From: Streptomyces sp. NBC_01288
Lineage (GTDB): Bacteria; Actinomycetota; Actinomycetes; Streptomycetales; Streptomycetaceae
Reading direction: 5' to 3'
Assembly: GCF_035982055.1 (NCBI RefSeq)
Contig: NZ_CP108427.1
Coordinates: 1,364,001-1,428,000 of the forward strand
Length of the DNA: 64,000 nucleotides
Position numbers and translations under genes: made by a program
Part shown: piece after piece, positions 7,700 through 15,752 of the stretch
Layout: every line of letters begins with the position of its first letter
Numbering within the stretch: the first letter of the stretch is position 1
Notes under the pieces: generated by a model
The model's database searches: none
Seen by the model: only the letters and a program-made list of their open reading frames with translations
What the model was told of the DNA's origin: nothing

Positions 7700-8737
7700 G
7701 CGGGGCGGTGCTGAGTCCGGGACGGGGGCCCGGGCGAGGTTGAGGGCGGGGGCCATGGCGAGGTTGGGCTCCGAGCTGGATCTCGGGGCCCGGTCCGGTC
7801 AGGGCCCAGGCCGGCTGCGGGGCGGGGACCGGACACGCGTCGGGTCAGGGACCGGGGCGGGTGCGGGGCGGGTGCGGAGCGGGGCGGGTGCGGAGCGGGG
7901 CGGGTCCGGAGCGGGGCGGGTCCGGAGCGGGGCGGGTCCGGAGCGGGGACCGGTCAGGGTCCGGGTCGGGGACCGGTCGGGGTCCGGGCACGGGTCAGGT
8001 CCGGGACGGGTCGGGGTCCGGGTACGGGTCGGGTCAGGGACCGGTCGGGGTTGGGGTGTGGGAGCGGGTTGGGGACCGGGGGCGGGGTGAGCCCGAGTCG
8101 ATCGGACCAGCCCTCCACTCAGCACACCGGCTCCGCCCTCAGCCTCAGCCGCTCAACCATCCAACTCCGCTCGCCGGCTCAGCCGCTCGCGTCCACTCTC
8201 CGCCTCAATCCCCCAGCCTCGCCTTCCAGCCCCGCCTTCGGCCCCCACTCTCCAACCCCGCCTTCCGCCCCTGGCTCCCAACTCCGTTCCCGGCCTCAGC
8301 TCTCAGTCACGCGCCTCCGTCACGACCTTCCGTCACGACCTTCCACCTCAGCTCGCCAGCTCCACGCTCAACCCCAACCTCCAGCTCCACCTCGCAGCCT
8401 CTCCGCTCCACCCCGGCCTGAGCACTTCGTCACGGCCCTCCACCTCAGCCCGCCAGCTCCACCCTCAACCCCAACCCCCGCCCCACAGCCCATCCGCTCC
8501 ACCCCAGCCTCGGCCCCCAGCTTCCGCTCGCCGACTCCACGCTCCGACCTGAGCCCAGCTCCGCCCACAGCCCTGGCCCCCTTCTCACAGCCCCCTCGCA
8601 ACCCTTCGGCTCCGCCCCCGGCCTCCACCGTCCAACCCACCCCGGACTCAGCCCTCCGCCACTGCCCTCCACCTCAACCCGCGAACCCCGCCCCGCCTTC
8701 AACCTCACCCCCCCGCCGCCGCCTCCGCCTCCGCCCC
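7700..8737. repeat. Strand-asymmetric low-complexity intergenic tract (G-rich, then C-rich)
   Basis: Between the LysR start and the kbl stop lies about 1 kb with no credible gene. On the plus strand the first part (about 7720-8092) is extremely G-rich, with degenerate repeats built from GGTCCGGG, GGGACCGGTC and GGAGCGGGGC. The second part (about 8093-8737) is C-rich and A/T-poor, built from CTCCACCTCAGCC-like units. Long apparent reading frames here are composition artefacts (Pro/Ser or Gly/Arg repeats). Imperfect 80-90 bp direct repeats are present at 8332-8419 and 8429-8511, and a 13-bp tandem CGTCACGACCTTC at 8318-8343. G-quadruplex or large hairpin formation is plausible. Confidence 0.75.
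7872..7951. repeat. Five tandem copies of a 16-bp G-rich unit
   Basis: Units begin at 7872, 7888, 7904, 7920 and 7936. The first two read GTGCGGAGCGGGGCGG, the next two GTCCGGAGCGGGGCGG, and the last ends in GGACC. A shortened copy (7861-7871) precedes them. The array is contiguous, without spacers, so it is a slippage-type repeat and not a CRISPR. Confidence 0.9.
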
Positions 8738-9931
8738 TCACCCCTCCAGCTCACCCCGCGCAGCGACAAACGCATCCACCGCCCGATTGACATCCCCCAC
8801 AGAATGCGCGGCCGACAACTGCACCCGAATCCGCGCCTGCCCCTGCGGCACCACCGGATACGAGAAGCCGATGACATACACCCCCCGCTCCAGCAGCAGT
8901 TCCGCCATCCGCCCCGCCACCGTCGCGTCGCCGATCATCACGGGTGCGATCGCATGGTCACCGGCGAGGATGTCGAAGCCCTCCTCGGTCATCCTCCGGC
9001 GGAACAGCGCTGTGTTCTCGGCGAGTTGGACGCGCAGGTCGTCCGCCGACTCCAGCAGGTCGAGCACCTTCAGGGAAGCCGCCGCGATCACCGGGGCCAG
9101 GGTGTTCGAGAAGAGGTACGGCCGGGAGCGCTGGCGGAGCAGGGCGACGATCTCGGCGCGGGCGGCGACGTAGCCGCCGGAGGCGCCGCCCAGGGCCTTG
9201 CCGAGGGTGCCGGTGAGGATGTCGACACGGTCCATGACACCGTGCAGTTCGGGGGTGCCCCGGCCGCCGGGGCCGACGAAGCCGACGGCGTGGGAGTCGT
9301 CGACCATGACCATCGCGTCGTAGCGGTCGGCGAGGTCGCAGATCTCGTGGAGGGGTGCGACGTAACCGTCCATGGAGAAGACGCCGTCGGTGACGATCAG
9401 CTTCCTGCGCGCACCCGACGCCTCCTTCAACTGCCGTTCCAGATCGGCCATGTCGCGGTTGGCGTAGCGCAGGCGGCGGGCCTTGGAGAGGCGGATGCCG
9501 TCGATGATCGAGGCGTGGTTGAGGGCGTCGGAGATGACCGCGTCCTCCGGGCCCAACAGGGTTTCGAAGACACCGCCGTTGGCGTCGAAGCAGGAGGAGT
9601 AGAGGATCGTGTCCTCCTGGCCGAGGAACGCGGACAGCCGGGCCTCAAGTTCCTTGTGGACCTCCTGGGTTCCGCAGATGAAGCGCACGGACGCCATGCC
9701 GTAGCCCCAGCGGTCCAGGGCCGCGTGCGCGGCGGCGACGACCTCGGGGTGGTCGGCGAGGCCGAGGTAGTTGTTGGCGCAGAAGTTGAGGACCTCGCCG
9801 GGACGGCCGCCCGCGGTGACGTTCACGGTCGCGGACTGTGGTGAGCCGATCACCCGCTCGGGCTTGTGGAGTCCGGCGGCGCGGATCTCGTCGAGGGTGG
9901 TGCGGAGGTCGTCGCGCACGGAGTCGAACAT
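8738..9931 (-). CDS. kbl: Glycine C-acetyltransferase (2-amino-3-ketobutyrate CoA ligase)
   Basis: A 397-residue PLP enzyme of the alpha-oxoamine synthase family, with the expected full length. It cleaves 2-amino-3-oxobutyrate with CoA to glycine and acetyl-CoA, the second step of threonine catabolism. Visible blocks: [17 protein letters not shown] (about 48-64), [35 protein letters not shown] (PLP-contacting Asp-x-x-His) and [18 protein letters not shown] with the PLP lysine. An AGGAG site lies 7 bp before the ATG. tdh lies about 95 bp upstream on the same strand, so the two form the usual tdh-kbl pair. Confidence 0.96.
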   Translation of the reverse strand: MFDSVRDDLRTTLDEIRAAGLHKPERVIGSPQSATVNVTAGGRPGEVLNFCANNYLGLADHPEVVAAAHAALDRWGYGMASVRFICGTQEVHKELEARLSAFLGQEDTILYSSCFDANGGVFETLLGPEDAVISDALNHASIIDGIRLSKARRLRYANRDMADLERQLKEASGARRKLIVTDGVFSMDGYVAPLHEICDLADRYDAMVMVDDSHAVGFVGPGGRGTPELHGVMDRVDILTGTLGKALGGASGGYVAARAEIVALLRQRSRPYLFSNTLAPVIAAASLKVLDLLESADDLRVQLAENTALFRRRMTEEGFDILAGDHAIAPVMIGDATVAGRMAELLLERGVYVIGFSYPVVPQGQARIRVQLSAAHSVGDVNRAVDAFVAARGELEG

Positions 9932-9962
9932 GGGGGAAGCTCCTAAAGTTCCTTCACCGAGA

Positions 9963-10028
9963 GGGAGTTACTCGGTCCGACAGGGAGTTGCTCGGTTCCA
10001 AAGGGAGTTACGCGCCCCATGGGAGTTA
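9963..10028. repeat. Four iterations of a ~20-bp unit spanning the tdh stop codon
   Basis: GGGAGTTA or GGGAGTTG occurs at 9963, 9983, 10003 and 10021, with partly conserved following bases (CTCGGT; CGTGGT). The copy at 10021-10028 contains the tdh stop codon (TAA on the minus strand), so the array looks like repeated duplication of the 3' end of tdh into the tdh-kbl gap. It may also change spacing or message structure between the two genes. Confidence 0.8.
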
Positions 10029-11054
10029 CGTGGTCCAGTCCAGGATGACCTTGCCGCCCTTGCCGCTCGCCGCGTCCGCGAACGCCGCCTCGAAGTCGCG
10101 GTGTCCGTACCGGCCGGTGATCACGGGCGCGAGGTCCAGACCGCCCTCCAGCAGGACCGACATCGCGTACCACGTCTCGAACATCTCACGGCCGTAGATA
10201 CCCTTGATGGTGAGCATCGAGGTGACGATGCGCGACCAGTCGACCGGGAACTCCTCGGAGGGCAGGCCCAGCATGGCGATACGGCCGCCGTGCGTCATGT
10301 TGGCGATCATGTCGCGCATGGCCTCGGGACGGCCGGACATCTCCAGGCCGATGTCGAAGCCCTCACGTAGTCCCAACTCCCGCTGGCCGTCGACGATCTG
10401 AGCGTCCGTCACGTTCAGGGCGAGGCTCACGCCTATCTTGCGTGCGAGGGCGAGGCGTTCCTCACTCACATCGGTCACTACGACGTTCCGCGCGCCCGCG
10501 TGCCGCGCAACTGCCGCCGCCATCAAGCCGATCGGGCCCGCACCGGTGATCAGCACGTCCTCGCCGACGAGCGGGAAGGACAGCGCGGTGTGCACGGCGT
10601 TGCCGAACGGGTCGAAGATCGCGGCGACATCGAGGTCGACAGGGACGCGGTGCACCCACACGTTGGCGGCGGGCAGCGCGACGTACTCCGCGAAGGCCCC
10701 GTCCCTGCCGACGCCGAGCCCGACCGTGGCGCGGCACAGATGGCGGCGCCCGGCGAGGCAGTTGCGGCACTTGCCGCACACCAAGTGGCCCTCGCCGCTG
10801 ACCAGTTCACCGACGGCGAGGTCGGCGACGTCCCGGCCGGTCCCGACGACCTCGCCCACGAACTCGTGGCCGAGCACCAGCGGCGTACGGATCGTCTGCT
10901 GAGCCCAGCCGTCCCAGTTCCGGATGTGCAGATCGGTGCCGCAGATCCCGGTCCGCAGGACCTTGATCAGTACGTCGCCGGTTCCGACGGCGGGCTCCGG
11001 AACGTCCGCGAGCCACAGCCCGGGCTCCGCCTTCTCCTTGACCAGCGCCTTCAA
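10026..11054 (-). CDS. tdh: L-threonine 3-dehydrogenase
   Basis: A 342-residue zinc-dependent medium-chain dehydrogenase that oxidises L-threonine to 2-amino-3-oxobutyrate with NAD+, feeding kbl downstream. Motifs: [13 protein letters not shown] with the catalytic-zinc Cys, [10 protein letters not shown], the four-Cys structural zinc site ([19 protein letters not shown], about 94-112) and the Rossmann [13 protein letters not shown]. The start is TTG at 11054, giving the KALVKEK N terminus and the length usual for Tdh, with AGGAG eight bases upstream. Longer ATG/GTG readings add a meaningless leader. Confidence 0.95.
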   Translation of the reverse strand: MKALVKEKAEPGLWLADVPEPAVGTGDVLIKVLRTGICGTDLHIRNWDGWAQQTIRTPLVLGHEFVGEVVGTGRDVADLAVGELVSGEGHLVCGKCRNCLAGRRHLCRATVGLGVGRDGAFAEYVALPAANVWVHRVPVDLDVAAIFDPFGNAVHTALSFPLVGEDVLITGAGPIGLMAAAVARHAGARNVVVTDVSEERLALARKIGVSLALNVTDAQIVDGQRELGLREGFDIGLEMSGRPEAMRDMIANMTHGGRIAMLGLPSEEFPVDWSRIVTSMLTIKGIYGREMFETWYAMSVLLEGGLDLAPVITGRYGHRDFEAAFADAASGKGGKVILDWTT

Positions 11055-11207
11055 CGCAACGGCTCCTGAGGGTGAGGTCCCGGGCGCGGGCACGACGAAC
11101 GAGCCCGTTCCGGGGGTGGGGTGGATTCTGTTAGCAATCTGCCCCACCGGAGCGCCCGGGTCCATCGAGGTTTTCTTAAGCCGTGTCGCAGCTTTCCTTC
11201 ACAGCGG

Positions 11208-11576
11208 TCAGAGCCGCGACACCTGGTAGTGGGCGATGTACCAGCCGTCCGCCAGCCGCTTCACCAGCACGGCGAGCTTGACGTCGACCGGCGCCCGGTC
11301 GGTGAACGTGAACTCCGCGTCCAGATAACCGAGTACGAGGTCGTCGGCGTACCGCCGGGTTTCGAGGATCTCGAACTCGGCGGTCATGCCCAGGGGTTGG
11401 GAGTCGTAGTACTCGGCGACGCCCTGGCGTCCGACGCTGTAAGGGTGCAGGCCCTGGAAGATCGCGTCCTCGGTGAAGAGCCGGGCCGCCTCGTCCGGTT
11501 CATGGGCGTCCACGGCCGCCTTCCAAGAGTTCAGGACACCGCGCAGGACGAGTTCGTCGTCGTTCGTGCTGTTCAT
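11208..11576 (-). CDS. SnoaL-like / SgcJ-EcaC-type small protein
   Basis: 122 residues with the NTF2-like cone fold pattern of the SgcJ/EcaC group: LRGVLNSWKAAVDAHEPDEAARLFTEDAIFQG at the N terminus, GRQGVAEYYDSQP in the middle, and LAVLVKRLADGWYIAHYQVSRL at the end. The family includes cyclases, isomerases and many proteins of unknown role. It lies 28 bp downstream of the SDR gene on the same strand and is probably co-transcribed, under the same two operator-like sites. The substrate cannot be deduced. Confidence 0.8.
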   Translation of the reverse strand: MNSTNDDELVLRGVLNSWKAAVDAHEPDEAARLFTEDAIFQGLHPYSVGRQGVAEYYDSQPLGMTAEFEILETRRYADDLVLGYLDAEFTFTDRAPVDVKLAVLVKRLADGWYIAHYQVSRL

Positions 11577-11604
11577 CTCCGTCGACCTTTCTCAGCGACC
11601 GGCC

Positions 11605-12318
11605 TCAGTGACCGGCGCTCATACCGCCGTCGACATGCAGGATCTCGCCGGTGACGAAGGGCGCGTTCTCCAAGAACACCACGGCGTCGACGATGTCGCT
11701 CACCTCGCCCATCCGGCCGACCGGGTGCAGGCCGGCGAGGCCCGCGTGGGTCTCCTCCGGGTGCATCGGGGTCTTGATGGTGCCCGGCGAGACGGCGTTG
11801 GCGCGGATGCCGCGGGTGGCGTACTCGATGGCGAGGGACTTGGTCGCGGACTGCAACCCGCCCTTGGTCAGCGAGGCCAGGGCGGAGGGGACGCGGGCGT
11901 CCGCGTTGTCGACCAGGCTGGTGGTGACGTTGACGATGTGGCCGCCGCCCTGGGCGAGCATGTGCCCGATGGCCAGCTGGGTGATCCGGAAGAATCCGGT
12001 CATGTTGATGCCGAGCACGGACGCGTAGTCGTCGGCCGTGTAGTCGGTGAACGGCTTGGCGACGAAGACGCCCGCGTTGTTGACCAGCGTGTCGACGCGG
12101 CCGAACCGCTCGATCGCGGCGGCGACGACCCGCTCGGCGGTCGCCGGGTCCGCGATGTCGCCCTGGACGGTCAGCACGTCCGCGTCGTCGGCCGGGGCGA
12201 TGGTGCGCGAGGTGGCGACGACGGCGTAACCGAGCTTGCGGTACGCGTCGACGACGCCGGCTCCGATGCCCTGCGAGGCACCGGTGACGATCGCGACCTT
12301 CTGGTTCTGAGTGCTCAT
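11605..12318 (-). CDS. Short-chain dehydrogenase/reductase lacking the canonical active-site Tyr
   Basis: A 237-residue SDR protein. It has the cofactor loop IVTGASQGIGAGV (about 8-20), the Asp after the third strand (QGDIADPA), NNAGVFVA and a family-typical C terminus. At the active site, where SDRs have Tyr-x-x-x-Lys, the sequence reads ALASLTKGG: the Lys is present but the position four before it is Ala. The ATG at 12318 is preceded by GGAGAAGG. Upstream lie a TetR-type site (12371-12386) and a LysR-type palindrome (12466-12486). The SnoaL-like gene follows. The reaction is unknown, and the missing Tyr may mean an unusual catalytic arrangement. Confidence 0.87.
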   Translation of the reverse strand: MSTQNQKVAIVTGASQGIGAGVVDAYRKLGYAVVATSRTIAPADDADVLTVQGDIADPATAERVVAAAIERFGRVDTLVNNAGVFVAKPFTDYTADDYASVLGINMTGFFRITQLAIGHMLAQGGGHIVNVTTSLVDNADARVPSALASLTKGGLQSATKSLAIEYATRGIRANAVSPGTIKTPMHPEETHAGLAGLHPVGRMGEVSDIVDAVVFLENAPFVTGEILHVDGGMSAGH

Positions 12319-12370
12319 GACGACCTTCTCCGAAGTGGTTGCTGAACTGTTTCCGGTCGATCGACGGCTC

Positions 12371-12386
12371 ACTAGCCGACCGGTCG
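12371..12386. promoter_or_regulatory. Putative TetR operator upstream of the SDR gene
   Basis: The 16-mer ACTAGCCGACCGGTCG is the exact reverse complement of the 16-mer in front of the TetR gene at 15737-15752. It is centred on the palindrome GACCGGTC, and the neighbouring bases extend it to TAGCCGACC/GGTCGCCTA (8 of 9 paired). It lies about 53 bp before the SDR start. An identical 16-base word at both promoters is strong evidence for one shared regulator, inferred to be that TetR protein. Confidence 0.75.
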
Positions 12387-12465
12387 CCTACTGGAGAAAG
12401 TAGGTGACCTGGGGAGGCAGAAGCAAAGGTCGGACGGGGTTTTCCCAGGACCGGAATCCTCGTTG

Positions 12466-12486
12466 CTGGGAGGCCTGGCCTCCCAG
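12466..12486. promoter_or_regulatory. Palindrome shared with the LysR promoter
   Basis: The 10-base arms CTGGGAGGCC and its complement flank a single T. It lies between the LysR stop and the SDR start. A very similar sequence (same left arm, right arm CCTCTCAG, spacer GGA) sits directly upstream of the LysR gene at 13424-13444, so both sites are candidates for binding by that LysR protein. Here it could also end LysR transcription, though no T run follows. Confidence 0.65.
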
Positions 12487-12492
12487 TCCACG

Positions 12493-13413
12493 TCAGCGGT
12501 GCGGGTCGCCCTCGGGCAGCCACGCGTCGGGGGCGCGCAGCCCGAGGTCGCCGACGCCGTCGCAGAGCGCGTCCACCGCGGCGAGCACCGCGGTACGCGT
12601 CTCGCCCTCGCGCCACACCAGCGACCAGGTCCAGTGGACCGTCGGCCCGACGATCTCCCGGCGCACCAGGTCGGACGGCAGTGAAGTGGTCTGCCCCTTG
12701 GGTGAGTTGACGACCGGGCGGCGGCTGCGACGGACGTGGTCGAAGAACGCGGGGCCGGTGATCCCGCCGTCGGAGATGGGCACCGCGCGGGCCCCGGTGT
12801 CGTGCGCGAGCTGCTCGGCGTAGACGTTCCACGACGACCAGGAATTGGTGTCGTCGTCGAGGAGGAGGACGGTGTCCCTGGCCTGCACATCACCGGTGTC
12901 GGCGCCCGGGGACACCGCGTACAGCCGGTCCGCACCGAGCAGTCGGGCCCGCAGCCCGTGCCGCTTCAGGTCCTCGTCGCGCACCCAGCACACGGCGAGG
13001 TCCAGGCTGCCGTCCGCGACCCGGGCGGCCTGCGTGTGCGAGGGCGCGACCCACGCGTCGACGTGCACCTGGGCCACCCCGGCGGTGCGCGAAGTCAGGT
13101 CTGTGGGAAGCCAGTTGACGTAACCGAGCCGGACCGCCTCCGAGCCCGCGAGCCGCCCGGCTCGGCGCCCGAGGTCGTCGGCACGCTCCAGCAGGGCACG
13201 GGTGTGCGGGAGCAGGGCGGCGCCAGCTGGAGTGAGGGAGACCGAGCGGCGGTCGCGGTCGAAGAGCCGTACGCCGAGGTCGCGTTCGAGGGCCTTGATC
13301 TGCTGGGAGAGGGAGGGGCCGGCGATCAGGAGGCGGTCGGCGGCCCGGCCGAAGTTCAGTTCCTCGGCGACGGCGACGAAATACCTGAGTTGGCGCAGCT
13401 CCACGCCCGTCAT
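12493..13413 (-). CDS. LysR-family transcriptional regulator
   Basis: A 306-residue LysR protein. The N-terminal winged helix-turn-helix is LRQLRYFVAVAEELNFGRAA then DRLLIAGPSLSQQIKALERD (about 6-45), with the effector-binding domain after GSEAVRLGYV. It is transcribed away from the isomerase/MFS pair and toward the SDR/SnoaL pair. A shared palindrome is found upstream of its own start (13424-13444) and in front of the SDR gene (12466-12486), so autoregulation plus SDR control is the simplest model. The region between it and the isomerase gene is about 138 bp and is likely a divergent promoter. Confidence 0.88.
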   Translation of the reverse strand: MTGVELRQLRYFVAVAEELNFGRAADRLLIAGPSLSQQIKALERDLGVRLFDRDRRSVSLTPAGAALLPHTRALLERADDLGRRAGRLAGSEAVRLGYVNWLPTDLTSRTAGVAQVHVDAWVAPSHTQAARVADGSLDLAVCWVRDEDLKRHGLRARLLGADRLYAVSPGADTGDVQARDTVLLLDDDTNSWSSWNVYAEQLAHDTGARAVPISDGGITGPAFFDHVRRSRRPVVNSPKGQTTSLPSDLVRREIVGPTVHWTWSLVWREGETRTAVLAAVDALCDGVGDLGLRAPDAWLPEGDPHR

Positions 13414-13423
13414 GCTACGCGGG

Positions 13424-13444
13424 CTGGGAGGCCGGACCTCTCAG
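13424..13444. promoter_or_regulatory. LysR-type operator candidate between LysR and the isomerase gene
   Basis: CTGGGAGGCC, three bases GGA, then CCTCTCAG: an imperfect copy of the palindrome at 12466-12486. It begins 10 bp upstream of the LysR start codon, where an autoregulatory site is expected, and also lies upstream of the divergently read isomerase and MFS genes. Confidence 0.65.
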
Positions 13445-13551
13445 CAGGGAGCGAGCCCGTCGTGGCGCCCGGGCCGGTCACGGGCCACGATGAGGGCATG
13501 GAATCCCGGCGCCCCGAAGCCCCGCCGGGCGGGCCCGAACGGAGCGAGATC

Positions 13552-13848
13552 ATGCTGCGAGAGTTCCTGGTCGAGATCACGACCACGATCCCCGAGGGCA
13601 CCCCTCAGGAGGAGGTCGACCGGCGCCGCGCCGCCGAGGCCGTCCGGGCCCGCGAACTGGCCGCGACCGGCCGTCTGGCCCGGCTGTGGCGCCCGGTCGG
13701 CGAACTGCGCAGCGTGGGCGTCTGGCGCGCCGCCGACGAGGAGGACCTCCACGCGAAGGTGCTCGGCACCCTGCCCCTGCACGCGTGGATGACCTTCGCC
13801 GTCACCCCGCTGGAACCGCACCCGAACGACCCGGGCTATACGGAGTAA
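13552..13848 (+). CDS. Muconolactone delta-isomerase-like protein
   Basis: 98 residues starting MLREFLVEITTTIPEGTPQEE. The blocks RARELAATGRLARLWRP, GVWRAADEEDLHAKVLGTLPL and the C-terminal MTFAVTPLEPHPNDPG match the small muconolactone isomerase family (CatC-like), ferredoxin-fold proteins that often form decamers. No other beta-ketoadipate genes are nearby, so the true substrate is uncertain. The ATG at 13552 follows GGAG by seven bases and gives the normal family length; an ATG at 13498 would add 18 residues. It is followed 40 bp later by an MFS transporter, likely in one transcript. Confidence 0.82.
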   Translation: MLREFLVEITTTIPEGTPQEEVDRRRAAEAVRARELAATGRLARLWRPVGELRSVGVWRAADEEDLHAKVLGTLPLHAWMTFAVTPLEPHPNDPGYTE

Positions 13849-13888
13849 CTCACCGTAACTCACCCTGACCGCAAGGGATTTCACAGCC

Positions 13889-15115
13889 ATGAGCCGCTAC
13901 GCCCCGGTCCCCGCACCCCGGGCGGAGGGCCCCCTCCTGTCCCCCTGGCCGCACGTCGTGCGGGTCGCCGCCGCCCTCGCCGCGGGTATGGGCGTCGGCC
14001 GCTTCGTGTACACCCCGATCCTCCCGCTGATGCACTCCCAGGCGGGGCTCTCCACCGACGCCGGCGCCCACCTGGCCACCGCCAACTACGTCGGCTACCT
14101 CCTCGGCGCTCTCGCCGGCACCCTGCTCCCCGCTCTGGTCCGCTCCCGCGCGGTCCTGCGCGGCTCGTTCGTCGTGCTGATCGGCACGCTGGCCGCGATG
14201 CCCGCCACCCACGACACCACGGTATGGATCGCGCTGCGCCTGCTGGCGGGGGTGGCGAGCGCGCTGATCTTCGTGGTCGCGGTCAGCTCGCTCCTCGGTC
14301 ACCTGCGGGACCACCCGCCCCACCTCCCCGGCTGGGGCTTCGGCGGCGTGGGCGCCGGCATCGCGCTCTCCGGCCTGCTGGTCCTCGCCCTGCGCTCCGT
14401 CGCGGACTGGCAGGTCGCGTGGTGGTCCTCGGCCGCACTCGCCGCAGCACTCGCGACCGCCGCGTGGAATCTACGGCCCGAGGTCCCGCCGAAACCCTCA
14501 ACCGGCACCCCTGGTACGACAGTTGACCCATGGTTCGGCGCCCTGTTCGCCGGCTACACCCTGGAGGGCGTCGGCTACATCGTCGCCGGGACCTTCCTGG
14601 TCGCCGCGATCGGACAGAGTTCCCCGGGCTGGATCGGCAGCGGCGCGTGGGTGCTCGTCGGACTGGCCGCCGTACCGTCCTCCGCACTCTGGGCACGACT
14701 CGGGCGCCGTTGGTCGCGGCCCGGGCTGCTGGGCGTGGCGCTGGTGGTCCAGGCGGTCGGCATCGCCCTGCCCGCGCTGGTCGGCGGGGTCGCGGCGGCC
14801 CTGGTCGGCGCGGTGCTGTTCGGCGCCACCTTCATCGGCGTCAGCACGCTCGCGCTGGCGACCGGCGCGGAGTTGCGATTCCCGCGCTCGGTGGCCCTGT
14901 TGACCGCCGGCTACTCCGTCGGCCAGATCCTCGGCCCCCTCGTCGTGGCCCCGCTCCTGCACCACGGCTACCGCCCGGCCCTGCTCCTGGCCGCCGGGGT
15001 GGTCCTCGCCGCGTCCGTGGCCGCAGCGGTCCTGCGGCTCGGTTTCCCGCGCCGTCGAGCGGCGGCGCCACGACACTCCGCACCCGCCGAGGAGATACGC
15101 ACCGCCGGTCCCTGA
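13889..15115 (+). CDS. YbfB/YjiJ-type MFS transporter
   Basis: A 408-residue, 12-helix transporter. The start of helix 1 (ALAAGMGVGRFVYTPILPLM, about 31-50) is the hallmark of the YbfB/YjiJ branch of the major facilitator family, as is NYVGYLLGALAG. WGFGGVGAGIALSGLL marks helix 5, and the linker between halves is PEVPPKPSTGTPG. The substrate of the family is unknown. It lies 40 bp after the isomerase gene. Its TGA abuts the complement of the TetR stop directly (TGA|TCA at 15113-15118), so the two genes converge with no gap. Confidence 0.87.
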   Translation: MSRYAPVPAPRAEGPLLSPWPHVVRVAAALAAGMGVGRFVYTPILPLMHSQAGLSTDAGAHLATANYVGYLLGALAGTLLPALVRSRAVLRGSFVVLIGTLAAMPATHDTTVWIALRLLAGVASALIFVVAVSSLLGHLRDHPPHLPGWGFGGVGAGIALSGLLVLALRSVADWQVAWWSSAALAAALATAAWNLRPEVPPKPSTGTPGTTVDPWFGALFAGYTLEGVGYIVAGTFLVAAIGQSSPGWIGSGAWVLVGLAAVPSSALWARLGRRWSRPGLLGVALVVQAVGIALPALVGGVAAALVGAVLFGATFIGVSTLALATGAELRFPRSVALLTAGYSVGQILGPLVVAPLLHHGYRPALLLAAGVVLAASVAAAVLRLGFPRRRAAAPRHSAPAEEIRTAGP

Positions 15116-15724
15116 TCAGGCGGTACGGGCCCCGAGCAGAGCGAGGCAGTTGGCCCAAAGGGGGCTCAGGCGCCCGGTGTTGTTGTAGAGCTTCGCGAAC
15201 ATCACCTGGCCCTCCAACTGCGCGACGACCGAACGCGCCGCCTCCCGGGAGTCGTCGACGGTGACGTCCCCGCGCTCGCGCGCCTCGTCGATGACCGCGG
15301 CGACCATCTCGACCTGGGCGTCGAAGATCTCCTGGAGCCGCGCGCGAACGGCCTCCGTCTGATTGCTCATCTCCAGACTGAGATTGCCGAGCAGACAGCC
15401 CAGCACGGTGCCGCAGCCCTGCTGCACGGCGTGCTGCCCGGCCTCGGTCTCCTCGAACAACTGCCGCAGCCGGTCCAGCGGTTGAGCACCGCCGGTCTCC
15501 CGGCTCAGGATGCGGGTCCACTCCCGGCGCTGGTCCGCCCAGTGTTCGTCGACGACGGCCAGCGCGAGGGTCTCCTTCGACGCGTAGAAGTAGTAGAAGC
15601 TGCCCTTCGGCACTCCGGCCGCCTTGCAGATCTCGGCCACCCCCAGCGCCGAGTAACCGCGCGCCTCGAAGAGCGACCGCCCGGCGGCGAGGATCTTCTC
15701 TCCGGCATCACTGGTCCTACCCAT
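15116..15724 (-). CDS. TetR/AcrR-family repressor
   Basis: 202 residues. The N-terminal helix-turn-helix is AGEKILAAGRSLFEARGYSALGV then AEICKAAGVPKGSFYYFYASKETLALAVV (about 7-57), with a C-terminal ligand domain containing LGCLLGNLSLEMSNQTEAVRARL and the VVAQLEGQVMFAKLYNNTGRL helix. This resembles the TetR group that senses electrophiles or lipophilic compounds. Its promoter carries CGACCGGTCGGCTAGT (15737-15752), repeated exactly upstream of the SDR gene 3.4 kb away. It therefore probably represses itself and the SDR/SnoaL genes. Confidence 0.9.
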   Translation of the reverse strand: MGRTSDAGEKILAAGRSLFEARGYSALGVAEICKAAGVPKGSFYYFYASKETLALAVVDEHWADQRREWTRILSRETGGAQPLDRLRQLFEETEAGQHAVQQGCGTVLGCLLGNLSLEMSNQTEAVRARLQEIFDAQVEMVAAVIDEARERGDVTVDDSREAARSVVAQLEGQVMFAKLYNNTGRLSPLWANCLALLGARTA

Positions 15725-15736
15725 GCGACAACTGTA

Positions 15737-15752
15737 CGACCGGTCGGCTAGT
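15737..15752. promoter_or_regulatory. Putative TetR autoregulatory operator
   Basis: CGACCGGTCGGCTAGT, 12 bp upstream of the TetR start and overlapping the last codons of the GAF gene. It is the exact complement of the site at 12371-12386. The core GACCGGTC is a perfect 8-bp palindrome. Confidence 0.75.

Noticed and set aside
7872..7951. CRISPR-like array
   Set aside because: The 16-bp units are contiguous with no spacers and no cas genes are present.
8051..9844. A 597-codon plus-strand frame starting in the low-complexity tract
   Set aside because: The first third is Pro/Ser repeats from the C-rich tract and the rest is the antisense of kbl.
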